From: an uncultured Pirellulaceae bacterium
GTDB taxonomy: Bacteria > Planctomycetota > Planctomycetia > Pirellulales > Pirellulaceae
Direction: 5' to 3'
DNA length: 44,508 nucleotides
Assembly: GCA_905480235.1 (NCBI GenBank)
Contig: CAJQPP010000057.1
Span: 1-44,508, forward strand
In this document: in pieces, positions 32,517 through 40,840 of the stretch
Layout: each line of letters starts with the position of its first letter
How positions within the stretch are numbered: position 1 is the first letter of the stretch
Made by a program: the position numbers and the translations under genes
Notes under the pieces: generated by a model
Databases searched by the model: none
What the model saw: only the letters and a program-made list of their open reading frames with translations
What the model was told of the DNA's origin: nothing

Positions 32517-34565
32517 ATGACGGTGTCTTCGACCAGTATCGATCAACTTTCCATCAATACGATTCGCACTTTGTCGATGGATGCGGTTCAACAAGCAAAC
32601 AGTGGGCATCCCGGCACCCCGATGGCTTTGGCGCCTGTGGCTTACGGCGTTTGGCAGCAGGCGTTGCGATTTGATCCCGCCCACCCTAACTGGGTTGCTC
32701 GAGACCGATTTGTCTTGAGCTGTGGGCATGCATCCATGCTGCTTTATTCGCTGCTGCATCTGACCGGTGTCCAAGCGGTCGATGAAAACGGTCAGCCTTT
32801 AGACCGCCCATCTATTTCTTTAGATGACATTCGTAATTTTCGGCAAATGGAAAGCCCTTGTGCGGGACACCCTGAATTTGGCGAAGCCGCAGGTATTGAA
32901 ACAACAACGGGACCCCTGGGACAAGGCATCGCCAACAGCGTAGGCATGGCGATCGCCAGTAAGTTTTATGAAAGCCGATACAACCGGCCTGATTTTGACA
33001 TGTTTGGCTTCGATGTTTATTCCATCTGCAGCGATGGAGATCTCATGGAAGGGGTCGGTCGAGAAGCGGCTTCGATTGCGGGCCATTTGGGCCTGGGGAA
33101 TTTGTGCTGGATCTACGATGACAACAAGATCACGATCGAAGGCTCGACCGATTTGGCGTATACCGAAGACGTCGATAAGCTCTTTGAGTCGATGGGGTGG
33201 AATGTCGCACGTGTGGACGATGCCAATGATATCGAAGCCATTCAGGCCGCGCTGGATCTATTCCGCATGACGGAAGATCGCCCGACCATCATCATCTTGA
33301 AGTCCATCATTGGATACGGCGCGCCGAACAAACAGGATTCCGCCGCCGCCCACGGCGCCCCTCTGGGTGACGAGGAAATTCGCTTGGCAAAACGTTTCTA
33401 TGGATGGGACGAGGAAAAAAAATTCCATGTCCCCGAAGACGTTATGACGCATTTCGCAGAAGGGATCGGAGCCCGCGGACAAAAGCTATACGAAAAATGG
33501 CAGGGCCAGTGGCAGGACTATCAAGCACAGTTCCCCAGCGAAGCTGCAGAATTGAACGCCGTTTGGTCCGGTGATTTACCCGAGGGTTGGGATCGTGACA
33601 TCCCCGAATTTTCGAGTGAAGATAAACCCCTTGCAACCAGATCCTCTTCTGGAAAAGTGCTAAATGCAATCGCCAAAAACCTGCCCTGGATGATGGGTGG
33701 CTCAGCCGATCTGGCGGGTTCCAATAAATCGCAGATCGACAGCGAGGCGAGTTTTGAAGCAAATCATTACGCTGGTCGCAACATGCATTTCGGCGTCCGC
33801 GAACACGCCATGGCCGCAATTTGTAATGGCATGTCGCTATCTGGAATTCGCAGCTACGCCGCAACCTTTTTTGTCTTCACCGACTACATGCGACCCTCCA
33901 TGCGATTGAGCAGTTTGATGCACCAAGGTGTACTCTATCTGCTTACGCACGACTCCATCGGCCTCGGCGAAGATGGACCGACGCATCAACCGGTCGAACA
34001 CTTGGCCGCTTGCCGTGCCATTCCGGGCCTGCACGTTTTGCGCCCCGCGGATGCCAACGAGGTTGCGTGGTGTTACCGTATCGCGCTGCAACAGGATAGA
34101 AATCCTTCCGCGATGGTGCTTTCTCGCCAGAATTTACCCACGATCGATCGCAACGGTCGGGGGCCTGCGTCGGGTACAGCTCAGGGCGGTTACACCGTCG
34201 TGGATTGCGAGGGCGAACCGCAAGTCATTTTGATCGGGACCGGTAGCGAATTGATGCTGTGCATCGAAGCTGCTGAAAAATTAACTGGCGAAGGCATCTC
34301 CACCCGAGTGGTCAGCATGCCCTGTTTTGAACTGTTTGACCAACAGGACGCAGACTACCGGAACAGCGTTTTACCAGCTGGCGTCCATGCCAGAGTCGGA
34401 GTGGAGGCCGGGATTCGCATGGGCTGGGATCGATACTTGGGGACAGATGGTCACTTTGTCGGCATGGACTCGTTCGGCGCTTCGGCACCTGCAGAGGCCC
34501 TTTACGAACATTTTGGGATCACTGTCGAAAACATCGTGAAATCGGCCAAGGCTCAGTTGGCATAG
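32517..34565 (+). CDS. tkt: Transketolase
   Basis: 682 aa from MTVSSTSIDQLSINTIRT; the frame extends upstream but without similarity. It transfers two-carbon ketol units with thiamine diphosphate in the pentose phosphate pathway. Motifs: ANSGHPGTPMALAP, TTGPLGQGIANSVGMA, CSDGDLMEGVGREAASIAGHLGLGN ending in DDNKITIEG (ThDP/metal site), NFGVREHAM-like HFGVREHAMA, and THDSIGLGEDGPTHQPVEHLA. Pyrimidine-binding and C-terminal domains are complete. Cytosolic. Stands alone; its 3' region has no strong terminator. The upstream 426-bp gap is shared with a divergent gene. Confidence 0.96.
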   Translation: MTVSSTSIDQLSINTIRTLSMDAVQQANSGHPGTPMALAPVAYGVWQQALRFDPAHPNWVARDRFVLSCGHASMLLYSLLHLTGVQAVDENGQPLDRPSISLDDIRNFRQMESPCAGHPEFGEAAGIETTTGPLGQGIANSVGMAIASKFYESRYNRPDFDMFGFDVYSICSDGDLMEGVGREAASIAGHLGLGNLCWIYDDNKITIEGSTDLAYTEDVDKLFESMGWNVARVDDANDIEAIQAALDLFRMTEDRPTIIILKSIIGYGAPNKQDSAAAHGAPLGDEEIRLAKRFYGWDEEKKFHVPEDVMTHFAEGIGARGQKLYEKWQGQWQDYQAQFPSEAAELNAVWSGDLPEGWDRDIPEFSSEDKPLATRSSSGKVLNAIAKNLPWMMGGSADLAGSNKSQIDSEASFEANHYAGRNMHFGVREHAMAAICNGMSLSGIRSYAATFFVFTDYMRPSMRLSSLMHQGVLYLLTHDSIGLGEDGPTHQPVEHLAACRAIPGLHVLRPADANEVAWCYRIALQQDRNPSAMVLSRQNLPTIDRNGRGPASGTAQGGYTVVDCEGEPQVILIGTGSELMLCIEAAEKLTGEGISTRVVSMPCFELFDQQDADYRNSVLPAGVHARVGVEAGIRMGWDRYLGTDGHFVGMDSFGASAPAEALYEHFGITVENIVKSAKAQLA

Positions 34566-34894
34566 CTCGATCGTGCAGAGCTTATCACGGGGATGGTGGC
34601 CCCTCGCAGGTTGCCGTTTCGCGAAAAGCTGGCACTCATCCATTAAGCGAAACTGTTGTTTGACTTTGCTAACTGGGCTAGGCGGGGGTCTTTGGGCCAG
34701 CGCGGTATCGCCGCTGGCATTGGGGGGAGCTCTTTTTCGTGAGTCTGGGCAATTTCAAAAGTTCCCTCTTTTTTCATTTCTCAAAATTGCCCAAAGATGG
34801 GCTTTGAATCATTGAAAATAGAACCCATCGCAAGTTATTATCGAGGTTCGTCCAACGATATCTCCAAACGGAAAACCAAACAGGAAAATTTCCA
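34566..34894. other. Intergenic region with a long inverted repeat
   Basis: 329 bp. Contains TGGGCAATTT (34746-34755) and its exact inverse AAATTGCCCA (34784-34793), 28 nt apart. No gene supported. The promoter of the repeat protein at 34895 is expected here. Confidence 0.5.
34746..34793. repeat. 10-bp perfect inverted repeat, possible operator
   Basis: Arms TGGGCAATTT and AAATTGCCCA with a T/C-rich 28-nt spacer. No T-run follows, so an operator or transcript structure is as likely as a terminator. About 100 nt upstream of the repeat protein start. Confidence 0.45.
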
Positions 34895-35314
34895 ATGTTC
34901 AGACTCGCCGCCATTGCCGCTCTCGCGGGATCGCTTTTTTTCATGGCTGATGTGCAACAGGCAAGTGCCCAATATGTTACGAGTTACTATGCTCCAGCGC
35001 CGGCCGTGGGCGTCATCCCAGTTCGACGTGGCTTGTTTGGTTTACGAACCGGTTACGTACCTGTCGTCGCAGGGACCGTTCCCGTGCCTGTGACAACCAT
35101 GTATGCCCCGGCTCCCGTGACAACCATGTATGCTCCGGCTCCCGTGACAACCATGTACGCACCAGCGCCAGTGACTGCCATGTACGCACCGGCGCCTGTT
35201 ATGGCTCCACCCCTTACGACCTTTTACGCACCAGCGCCCGTCACGACCTTTTACGCACCCGCGCCGATGACCATGCGGACCTATTACCAACCCAGTATTT
35301 ACGTTGGACGATAG
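34895..35314 (+). CDS. Small secreted YAPAPVTT repeat protein
   Basis: 139 aa. A clear signal peptide (MFRLAAIAALAGSLFFMADVQQASA). The mature protein has a GLFGLRTGYVPVV segment and then tandem VTTMYAPAP units, about four nearly identical and further degenerate ones (VMAPPLTTFYAPAP, VTTFYAPAP), ending YYQPSIYVGR. Tyr/Pro-rich repeats resemble structural, adhesive or cell-wall proteins. No enzyme motif. An intrinsic terminator follows the gene, so it is monocistronic. The function is not known; repeat number may vary between strains. Confidence 0.8.
   Translation: MFRLAAIAALAGSLFFMADVQQASAQYVTSYYAPAPAVGVIPVRRGLFGLRTGYVPVVAGTVPVPVTTMYAPAPVTTMYAPAPVTTMYAPAPVTAMYAPAPVMAPPLTTFYAPAPVTTFYAPAPMTMRTYYQPSIYVGR
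35090..35197 (+). repeat. 27-bp tandem repeat (4 units) coding VTTMYAPAP
   Basis: Units at 35090-35116, 35117-35143, 35144-35170 and 35171-35197. The first two differ at one base; later copies diverge at silent sites, which suggests protein-level conservation. Degenerate copies continue to about 35270. Confidence 0.9.
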
Positions 35315-35341
35315 GCTGTTCGCAAAATTTGAAATTCGATT

Positions 35342-35372
35342 ACCCTGGTCAGACATTGGCCAGGGTTTTTTT
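35342..35372 (+). terminator. Intrinsic terminator of the repeat protein gene
   Basis: ACCCTGGTC (35342-35350) pairs with GGCCAGGGT (35358-35366), followed by T to 35372. Strong stem and T-run 27 nt after the stop. Confidence 0.9.
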
Positions 35373-35492
35373 CTGGCTGTCGAATGCCACGCGTGCAGTG
35401 CAGGCCATTGCTTCTCTTCCAAAAAGGCAGCAAGGCAAACCGTTTGAGCGGTTTGTCGATTCCCGTTGGCAACCCACTGACCGCGATTTGGC

Positions 35493-36209
35493 TCAGCCTT
35501 GCATCTGCAAAAACACTTGCCGTTGAGAGGGGGACATTTTTTCGATGGCGTAACGCAGCATCGTGCGTGGCATATGCGGCGCGTGCTGATGAAGAAAATG
35601 TTCCAAGGCACTGGGTTGTTGTTTGCCAACCTCTCGGAGCATCCATCCCGTAGCTTTGTGAATAAGGTCGTGTGGATGATCCAGCATGGTTTCCGCAAGC
35701 TGCAGGGTATCGTCCAGTTCGCCGCGACGGATGAGTGCGTAGGTGGCAACGATAGCGATGCGTTGCTCCCAAAGGTTGGGCGATTTGCTGAGACGCACCA
35801 GGACGCTGCGATTGGTTTGGTCTATCAACCATACCCCGAGGATTTTATGGGCGGACGCATCCACTAAATCCCAGTGGTTCACTGCGTCTGTGCGGGACAG
35901 ATAGTCATCGACGATCGATTTACGGTCAGTTTGATTTTTTGTTTTTTCAAATTGATCAATCAGGATGAACAGACCGGTCAACCGGCATTCATGATAAGGG
36001 TCATCCAATAACTTATGAATTTCCTGTCGCGGCAAGCCCCGGTATTGTCGTGCGGTTTTCCTCTGATCCGGAACGACTACCCCAAGAAACTGGTCCCCTT
36101 CTGCGTATTCCCCGGGACCAGCCTTAAAGAATCGCGGGTAAAACGCTGCTTTTTCCGGATTCACCCGGCTCTTGAGTTCCCGTTTTACGGCCGCTGCAGT
36201 GAGGGGCAT
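35493..36209 (-). CDS. alkD: DNA alkylation repair protein, AlkD-like
   Basis: 238 aa from the ATG at 36209, matching the ~237 aa of characterised AlkD; the longer open frame is non-homologous. An all-helical HEAT-like repeat glycosylase fold. Key residues of Bacillus AlkD are all present: Trp113 and Asp117 (NHWDLVDASA), Arg150 (WEQRIAIV) and Trp189 (GWMLREVG). The LRYAIEKM helix is at the C-terminus. It removes N3- and N7-alkylated bases without base flipping. Cytosolic; convergent to the repeat protein gene and downstream of the SUMF1-like gene on the same strand, 125 bp apart. Confidence 0.92.
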   Translation of the reverse strand: MPLTAAAVKRELKSRVNPEKAAFYPRFFKAGPGEYAEGDQFLGVVVPDQRKTARQYRGLPRQEIHKLLDDPYHECRLTGLFILIDQFEKTKNQTDRKSIVDDYLSRTDAVNHWDLVDASAHKILGVWLIDQTNRSVLVRLSKSPNLWEQRIAIVATYALIRRGELDDTLQLAETMLDHPHDLIHKATGWMLREVGKQQPSALEHFLHQHAPHMPRTMLRYAIEKMSPSQRQVFLQMQG

Positions 36210-36333
36210 CAGGTTATTTCCATGATTAGGGCGGGGGGATCGTCTCGGCTGAAATCCTCGCTGGTATTTCGGAACCCAACTTTTGTCGCCCTGGTGGGAA
36301 AACGTCATTTCAGCACGAATGCATTCTCGCGGC

Positions 36334-37515
36334 TTAGCGATCGCTCTCTAAATTTTTAATGGCTTCAGGCAAATCTCTGTCGACAATTCCCTTCGCACCT
36401 TTTCCATCGGATTCTAAACGGAATTTGACAGCCATTTCATCTCGTCGAGATCGAGCACGCCAGTACTCCTCTTTAGCTTTTCGATTCGAGGGAGCTGCTA
36501 ACGGACGCACGATTCGAAAGCCCACGCCGGTGGAGGGTTCGGTGGTGAACCACCAAGGGCTCTTGGGGGTATTCGGATCATCCGATTTCCAATCCTCGTT
36601 GTTGCTGGCTAGGCGTGCGGCCGACCGCAGATCCTCGGGGTAAAGCTCCCAAGAGCCACCACGGGCCACGTATGGGTCAGGCTGGGTGGGCCAGTTGATC
36701 GCTTCAATGGCCTGGTAAGTTTTTTCCGGATCGAGGTGTGGGTAGCCGTTCTCGTCGTGTTGATCGAGCACCCATTCAGAGACATTTCCATACATATCGT
36801 AGAGCCCCCACGGATTGGGTTTCTTTTGCCCTACATCATGTCTCTCGTAGTCGGAATTGTCGTCGTACCAAGCATGTTCCTCAAGTTCGTCTGCGTCGTC
36901 GCCAAAGTAGTACCGCGTTTTAGTTCCGGCACGACAGGCGTATTCCCATTCGGCTTCTCCCGGTAAACGGTAAAAGTCGTCGGTTAGGATGCTCAGCCAT
37001 TTGGTGTATTGTTTAGCCGAGTATTGCGTCATCGTGGCTGCCGGTTCGTTTTCGCCATCCCCAGCATCGTAGGTGAAGCTCGGATCGTAGAGCGTTGAGG
37101 GCGCGGTTACGGCATCAATCTCGTTGGACTCGGTAATTTCGCGGAGGCCCTGCTCTTGAAAAGCCTTAAATTGATCATGCAGGTCCATGTAGCGCTTGTA
37201 TTCCCCCCAGGTCACTTCGTGTTTGCCCATCCAAAAAGGCGCGACTTCGATACATATCTGTGGACCTTCATCGTCGCTGCGATCTTCTTCATCTTCAGCG
37301 CTGCCGATGTGAAAAGTACCGGCGGGAATGGGAATCATCTCAAATTTTGTATCGGTGCCCGGAATGGTCTCGGTGTAAGGCACCATGAATCCCTGGTCCG
37401 TCTCCACAAAAAAACCTTCGCTCGGTTTCTCTTTGACGATTCCTTTGGGTAGCGTGTCCTGAGCGAACACTGGTAGTGCAAAACAGAAGGCAAGTAGAAA
37501 GCAGATAGGTTTCAT
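36334..37515 (-). CDS. SUMF1/FGE-fold exported protein, not a canonical FGE
   Basis: 393 aa with a signal peptide (MKPICFLLAFCFALPVFA). The SUMF1 (formylglycine-generating-enzyme) domain spans about residues 58-345: IPIPAGTFHIGSAEDEEDRSD, FWMGKHEVTWGEYKRYM, YRLPGEAEWEYACRAGT, NPWGLYDMYGNVSEWVLDQ, ARGGSWELYPEDLRSAAR and GVGFRIVRP. The two active-site Cys of true FGEs, expected around the RGGSW block, are absent. It is therefore more likely a binding or regulatory member than the sulfatase activator. Periplasmic. Gene is upstream of alkD, with no obvious functional link. Confidence 0.88.
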   Translation of the reverse strand: MKPICFLLAFCFALPVFAQDTLPKGIVKEKPSEGFFVETDQGFMVPYTETIPGTDTKFEMIPIPAGTFHIGSAEDEEDRSDDEGPQICIEVAPFWMGKHEVTWGEYKRYMDLHDQFKAFQEQGLREITESNEIDAVTAPSTLYDPSFTYDAGDGENEPAATMTQYSAKQYTKWLSILTDDFYRLPGEAEWEYACRAGTKTRYYFGDDADELEEHAWYDDNSDYERHDVGQKKPNPWGLYDMYGNVSEWVLDQHDENGYPHLDPEKTYQAIEAINWPTQPDPYVARGGSWELYPEDLRSAARLASNNEDWKSDDPNTPKSPWWFTTEPSTGVGFRIVRPLAAPSNRKAKEEYWRARSRRDEMAVKFRLESDGKGAKGIVDRDLPEAIKNLESDR

Positions 37516-37645
37516 CTAATTTTTTTGAAAAAAGAAAACAGGCGGAAGAGATGATTTTAACTCGCTTTTGACCAATTGACCAGTTTCCGATTTGCCAACA
37601 AGAACTCAATTTGGCAGCCGAGCTGGTTTCGCTGTGAGGCTAGGG

Positions 37646-38665
37646 TCAGGGGCTTGTTAGCTCGCCCACTAAATTACGACCAATTTCTTGGCGAATGGTA
37701 TCAGTGGAAAGATCGCGGCTGAATAAAAACATGAGTTTAGTAAGGGCCGCTTCGATGGTCATGTCGTTGCCAGAAACCACTCCAGCATCCGCCAGCGCTC
37801 GCCCCGTCGCGTAATCGTGGGGGACGACACTGCCGTGACGGCATTGGCTGATATTCACAATCACCACACCCCGTTCAGTTGCCCTCTGCAGTGTGTCTAA
37901 AAATGGCTGGTTGTGAGACGGACCATTGCCGGCACCGTAAGATTCGAGCACTAGTCCTTGAAGCGGGGTTTGCAGCACGTTCTCGAGAACCCGTGGATCG
38001 ATACCGGGAAACAACCGCAGCGTGGCCACCGCGGCATTTTGGATGGGCAGGATGGAAACCTCGTTATCGATCTGGGAGCGGCGATGGACGCGGTCTTCAA
38101 AAACCCTGATTTGGGTCCCGATGGTTGCCAAGGGCGCTGCATTCGGAGAGACGAAGGCATCAAAGCTGGTGGCACTTGTCTTGGTGGCCCGACATCCGCG
38201 CAATAACGCATTGCCAAATAACACGCAAACTTCCGGGACATGGTGTTCGCTGGCAATAATCATGGCCGTGACCAGATTTTCTCGAGCATCGTTGCGGCGC
38301 AAGCTCAGGGGTAATTGAGATCCGGTGAGGATCACGTTTTTTTCCAGCCCTCTCAACATGAAAGCCAGTGCGCTGGCGGTGTAGGCCATCGTATCGGTCC
38401 CGTGTAACACGAGAAAGGCATCGAATTCTTGATAGTGTTGAACGATATCATGGCCGATCCGCAGCCAATCGGTGGGACAGAAATTAGCCGAATCGAGCAA
38501 AGGCGAGTAATTGTGTACCTCGTATTCGGGCATCTTCCCGCCCCATTGATCGGTGATTTCCTGCAACTGTTGATCCAACAAAGCGGCATCCGGAGTAAAA
38601 CCAAGATCGGTTTGCCGCATGCCAATCGTGCCACCCGTATTGATGATTAGGAGACGTTTATTCAT
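37646..38665 (-). CDS. ansA: Type I L-asparaginase
   Basis: 339 aa, normal for the cytosolic type I family. Catalytic motifs: IINTGGTIGM with the nucleophile Thr near residue 12, and LHGTDTMAYTASAL with the second Thr-Asp pair. Other family segments: NVILTGSQLPLSLRRNDARENLVTAM, LFPGIDPRVL and LESYGAGNGP. It hydrolyses asparagine to aspartate and ammonia. No signal peptide, which supports the cytosolic form. Located divergently from the DUF3467 gene across 294 bp that contains a tight hairpin (38723-38742). Confidence 0.93.
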   Translation of the reverse strand: MNKRLLIINTGGTIGMRQTDLGFTPDAALLDQQLQEITDQWGGKMPEYEVHNYSPLLDSANFCPTDWLRIGHDIVQHYQEFDAFLVLHGTDTMAYTASALAFMLRGLEKNVILTGSQLPLSLRRNDARENLVTAMIIASEHHVPEVCVLFGNALLRGCRATKTSATSFDAFVSPNAAPLATIGTQIRVFEDRVHRRSQIDNEVSILPIQNAAVATLRLFPGIDPRVLENVLQTPLQGLVLESYGAGNGPSHNQPFLDTLQRATERGVVIVNISQCRHGSVVPHDYATGRALADAGVVSGNDMTIEAALTKLMFLFSRDLSTDTIRQEIGRNLVGELTSP

Positions 38666-38959
38666 GTTTGGCAGCTCAGGTGAGTTGGGTTAAATGATTG
38701 ACGGGGGCCCATGCGAAAGTGTCCAGTGAGTTAGCTTACTGGGAAAATTGCTTACCTCGCTTAACGAAATCTCCAAGCTGCCCAACTTGGCATGCCCATC
38801 CGGCCAAGCTGAGGGAATCAAGGTTGATATTGTTGGTCGAGTTTTGCAAGATAACGGGAGAAAACTTTTTGAAAACATGGATTTGTTACTTGCAGTCGCC
38901 GCTCATTAACATCCAATCACCGGGGCCGCCCCCGAAATCCCTTTTTACGTGAGGTAACG
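38666..38959. other. Divergent intergenic region with a tight hairpin
   Basis: 294 bp between ansA and the DUF3467 gene. CCAGTGAG (38723-38730) and CTTACTGG (38735-38742) form an 8-bp stem with a TTAG loop and one G-U pair, near the 5' end of the ansA transcript. No gene seen. Confidence 0.45.
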
Positions 38960-39274
38960 ATGGCTGAAGAAAAACAACAAGCTCCCCGTACGGTTTCGGT
39001 TAGCGATGGCGATGCCGTTTGCTCTTATGCAAATTTCTGCCGCGTTACCGGATCCCCGGAAGAGTTGATCATCGATTTTGGTTTGAACTCGCAACCCATG
39101 GGTACCGCAGATCAACCGGTGGAAATCAACCAACGAATCGTGCTGAACTTTTTTACGGCCAAGCGGCTGTTGCACGCCTTGCACGTTTCGGTGCAACGGC
39201 ATGAAAAAGTTTTTGGCAATATCGAAACCGACATTCAAAAACGAGTTGTGGAACAACCTCAAGCCGCGACTTAA
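38960..39274 (+). CDS. DUF3467 family protein
   Basis: 104 aa. Matches DUF3467: YANFCRVTGSPEELIIDFGLN, then QRIVLNFFTAKRLLHALHVSVQRHEKVFG. Family members are small cytosolic proteins of unknown function, common in planctomycetes and other bacteria. GAGG lies just upstream of the ATG. A long hairpin terminator separates it from pgk, so the two may be partly uncoupled although in the same direction. Confidence 0.87.
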   Translation: MAEEKQQAPRTVSVSDGDAVCSYANFCRVTGSPEELIIDFGLNSQPMGTADQPVEINQRIVLNFFTAKRLLHALHVSVQRHEKVFGNIETDIQKRVVEQPQAAT

Positions 39275-39315
39275 ACCGGTTTCGGGCAACCTTAGGTTGG
39301 AAGTGAAATAACCTG

Positions 39316-39375
39316 AAAGGGTGTCGCTCCATGTAGGCCGCTAGATGCGGTATGGACGGAGTGGCGCCCTTTTTT
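39316..39375 (+). terminator. Long hairpin terminator between DUF3467 and pgk
   Basis: GGGTGTCGCTCC (39319-39330) pairs with GGAGTGGCGCCC (39358-39369), including G-U pairs. AAA before and TTT after extend the stem, and a T-run ends at 39375. An inner GCCGC/GCGGT stem-loop lies within the loop. Readthrough would place it in the pgk leader. Confidence 0.8.
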
Positions 39376-39413
39376 AATTTGCAATCGACGCTACCAAAGA
39401 CCCAGAAAAAAAG

Positions 39414-40595
39414 ATGCCAAAAAAATCGATTAATGATACCGACGTCGCAAACCAAACTGTGATCATGCGAGTCGATTTCAATGTGCCGTTGGAAAACGGA
39501 CGTATTACCGATGACCGTCGTATTGAGATGGCGCTACCCTCGATTCGAAGTGTTATTGATCGAGGCGGGAAGTTGATTTTGATCAGTCACCTCGGCCGGC
39601 CCAAGGGGCAAGTGAAAACCGAATTCTCGTTGCAGCCTATCGCGGCTCGTCTAGCCGAGTTAACAGGGGTCTCCGTCGCCTTCGCAGCGGATACCGTGGG
39701 CGATGAGGCAAGAAAACAGGTGCAGGAGTTACAACCAGGTGGGATTGTGGTTTTGGAAAACTTGCGATTTCATCCCGGCGAGAAAGCCGGTGACGCCGAA
39801 TTTGCCGCCAGTCTGGCTTCCATGGCGGATATTTATTGCAACAACGCGTTCGGTACTTGCCACCGCAAGGACGCCTCGATGGTGGCGTTACCCCAAGCCA
39901 TGGGTGATCAACCCAAGGTGGTGGGCTCCTTGGTCGAAACCGAAATCAAGTTTCTCAAGGAAGTCATTGAGGCACCGGAAAAGCCGTTCGTCGCTGTGCT
40001 TGGGGGAGCCAAGGTCTCCGATAAAATTACGGTTATCGAAAACTTGCTTAACATTTGCGATCAGATTCTTGTTGGCGGAGCGATGGCGTTTACCTTTGTC
40101 ATGGCACGCGGAGGTAAAGTCGGTAAAAGTCTGGTCGAGGCAGATAAACTGGATCTCGCGCGAGCCTTAATGGACCAGGGACAGGGCAAGTTGTTGTTGC
40201 CGGTTGATGCGCATTGCGGAGACGGTTTTTCCGAAGGTTGTCAAAAACAAATTTGTGCGGTCGATGAGATCCCCGACAATATGATGGGACTGGACATTGG
40301 TCCGGAGACAGCAACACGTTTCGGCGACGTGCTTAGTACCGCCAAGACGGTGCTTTGGAATGGTCCGATGGGTGTCTTTGAAATGCCCCCCTTTGATCGT
40401 GGAACCCGCGCGGTTGCGGAAGCGATTGCCGGTAGTCATGCGACCAGTATTATCGGCGGAGGAGACAGTGCCGCAGCGATCACTCAGATGGGTTTTGAAG
40501 ATCGCGTAACCCACGTCAGTACCGGAGGAGGCGCGAGCTTGGCGATGCTGGAAGGTCAGTCTTTTGCGGCTTTCGAAATTCTGGATGATGCCTGA
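39414..40595 (+). CDS. pgk: Phosphoglycerate kinase
   Basis: 393 aa, standard length. Transfers phosphate between 1,3-bisphosphoglycerate and ADP in glycolysis. Motifs: [72 protein letters not shown] and [11 protein letters not shown]. One oddity: the usual NDAFG is NNAFG ([15 protein letters not shown]), an Asp-to-Asn change in a conserved block, though the neighbouring substrate Arg is kept. Cytosolic. Preceded by a terminator hairpin after DUF3467. Confidence 0.96.
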   Translation: MPKKSINDTDVANQTVIMRVDFNVPLENGRITDDRRIEMALPSIRSVIDRGGKLILISHLGRPKGQVKTEFSLQPIAARLAELTGVSVAFAADTVGDEARKQVQELQPGGIVVLENLRFHPGEKAGDAEFAASLASMADIYCNNAFGTCHRKDASMVALPQAMGDQPKVVGSLVETEIKFLKEVIEAPEKPFVAVLGGAKVSDKITVIENLLNICDQILVGGAMAFTFVMARGGKVGKSLVEADKLDLARALMDQGQGKLLLPVDAHCGDGFSEGCQKQICAVDEIPDNMMGLDIGPETATRFGDVLSTAKTVLWNGPMGVFEMPPFDRGTRAVAEAIAGSHATSIIGGGDSAAAITQMGFEDRVTHVSTGGGASLAMLEGQSFAAFEILDDA

Positions 40596-40840
40596 ATGCT
40601 GGCATCAGTTCCAGTAACTTCCAGCGGCAGTTATTTAACCCGCAACTAAACCTCCAACGCATCGCATCGCTTGTCGGTATGATGGTGGTTGATTTTGGGC
40701 GCCAAGCATCCAAATCAGGCAACCTATTATCGAACCCTGGCAATCAGTAATCGTTTCGCTTTGTTCGACAGTAGATGTCCGGCTCGTTAGGATGGCGGTG
40801 GTTGCACGCATCGGTGATTTTAATCCCTGGGAATTATCAA

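Noticed and set aside
35042..35749. His/Gly-rich minus-strand ORF
   Set aside because: It is the antisense of the YAPAPVTT repeat and overlaps alkD in another frame.
36334..37515. Functional formylglycine-generating enzyme for the sulfatase at 19556
   Set aside because: The catalytic cysteines are missing and the genes are 15 kb apart.
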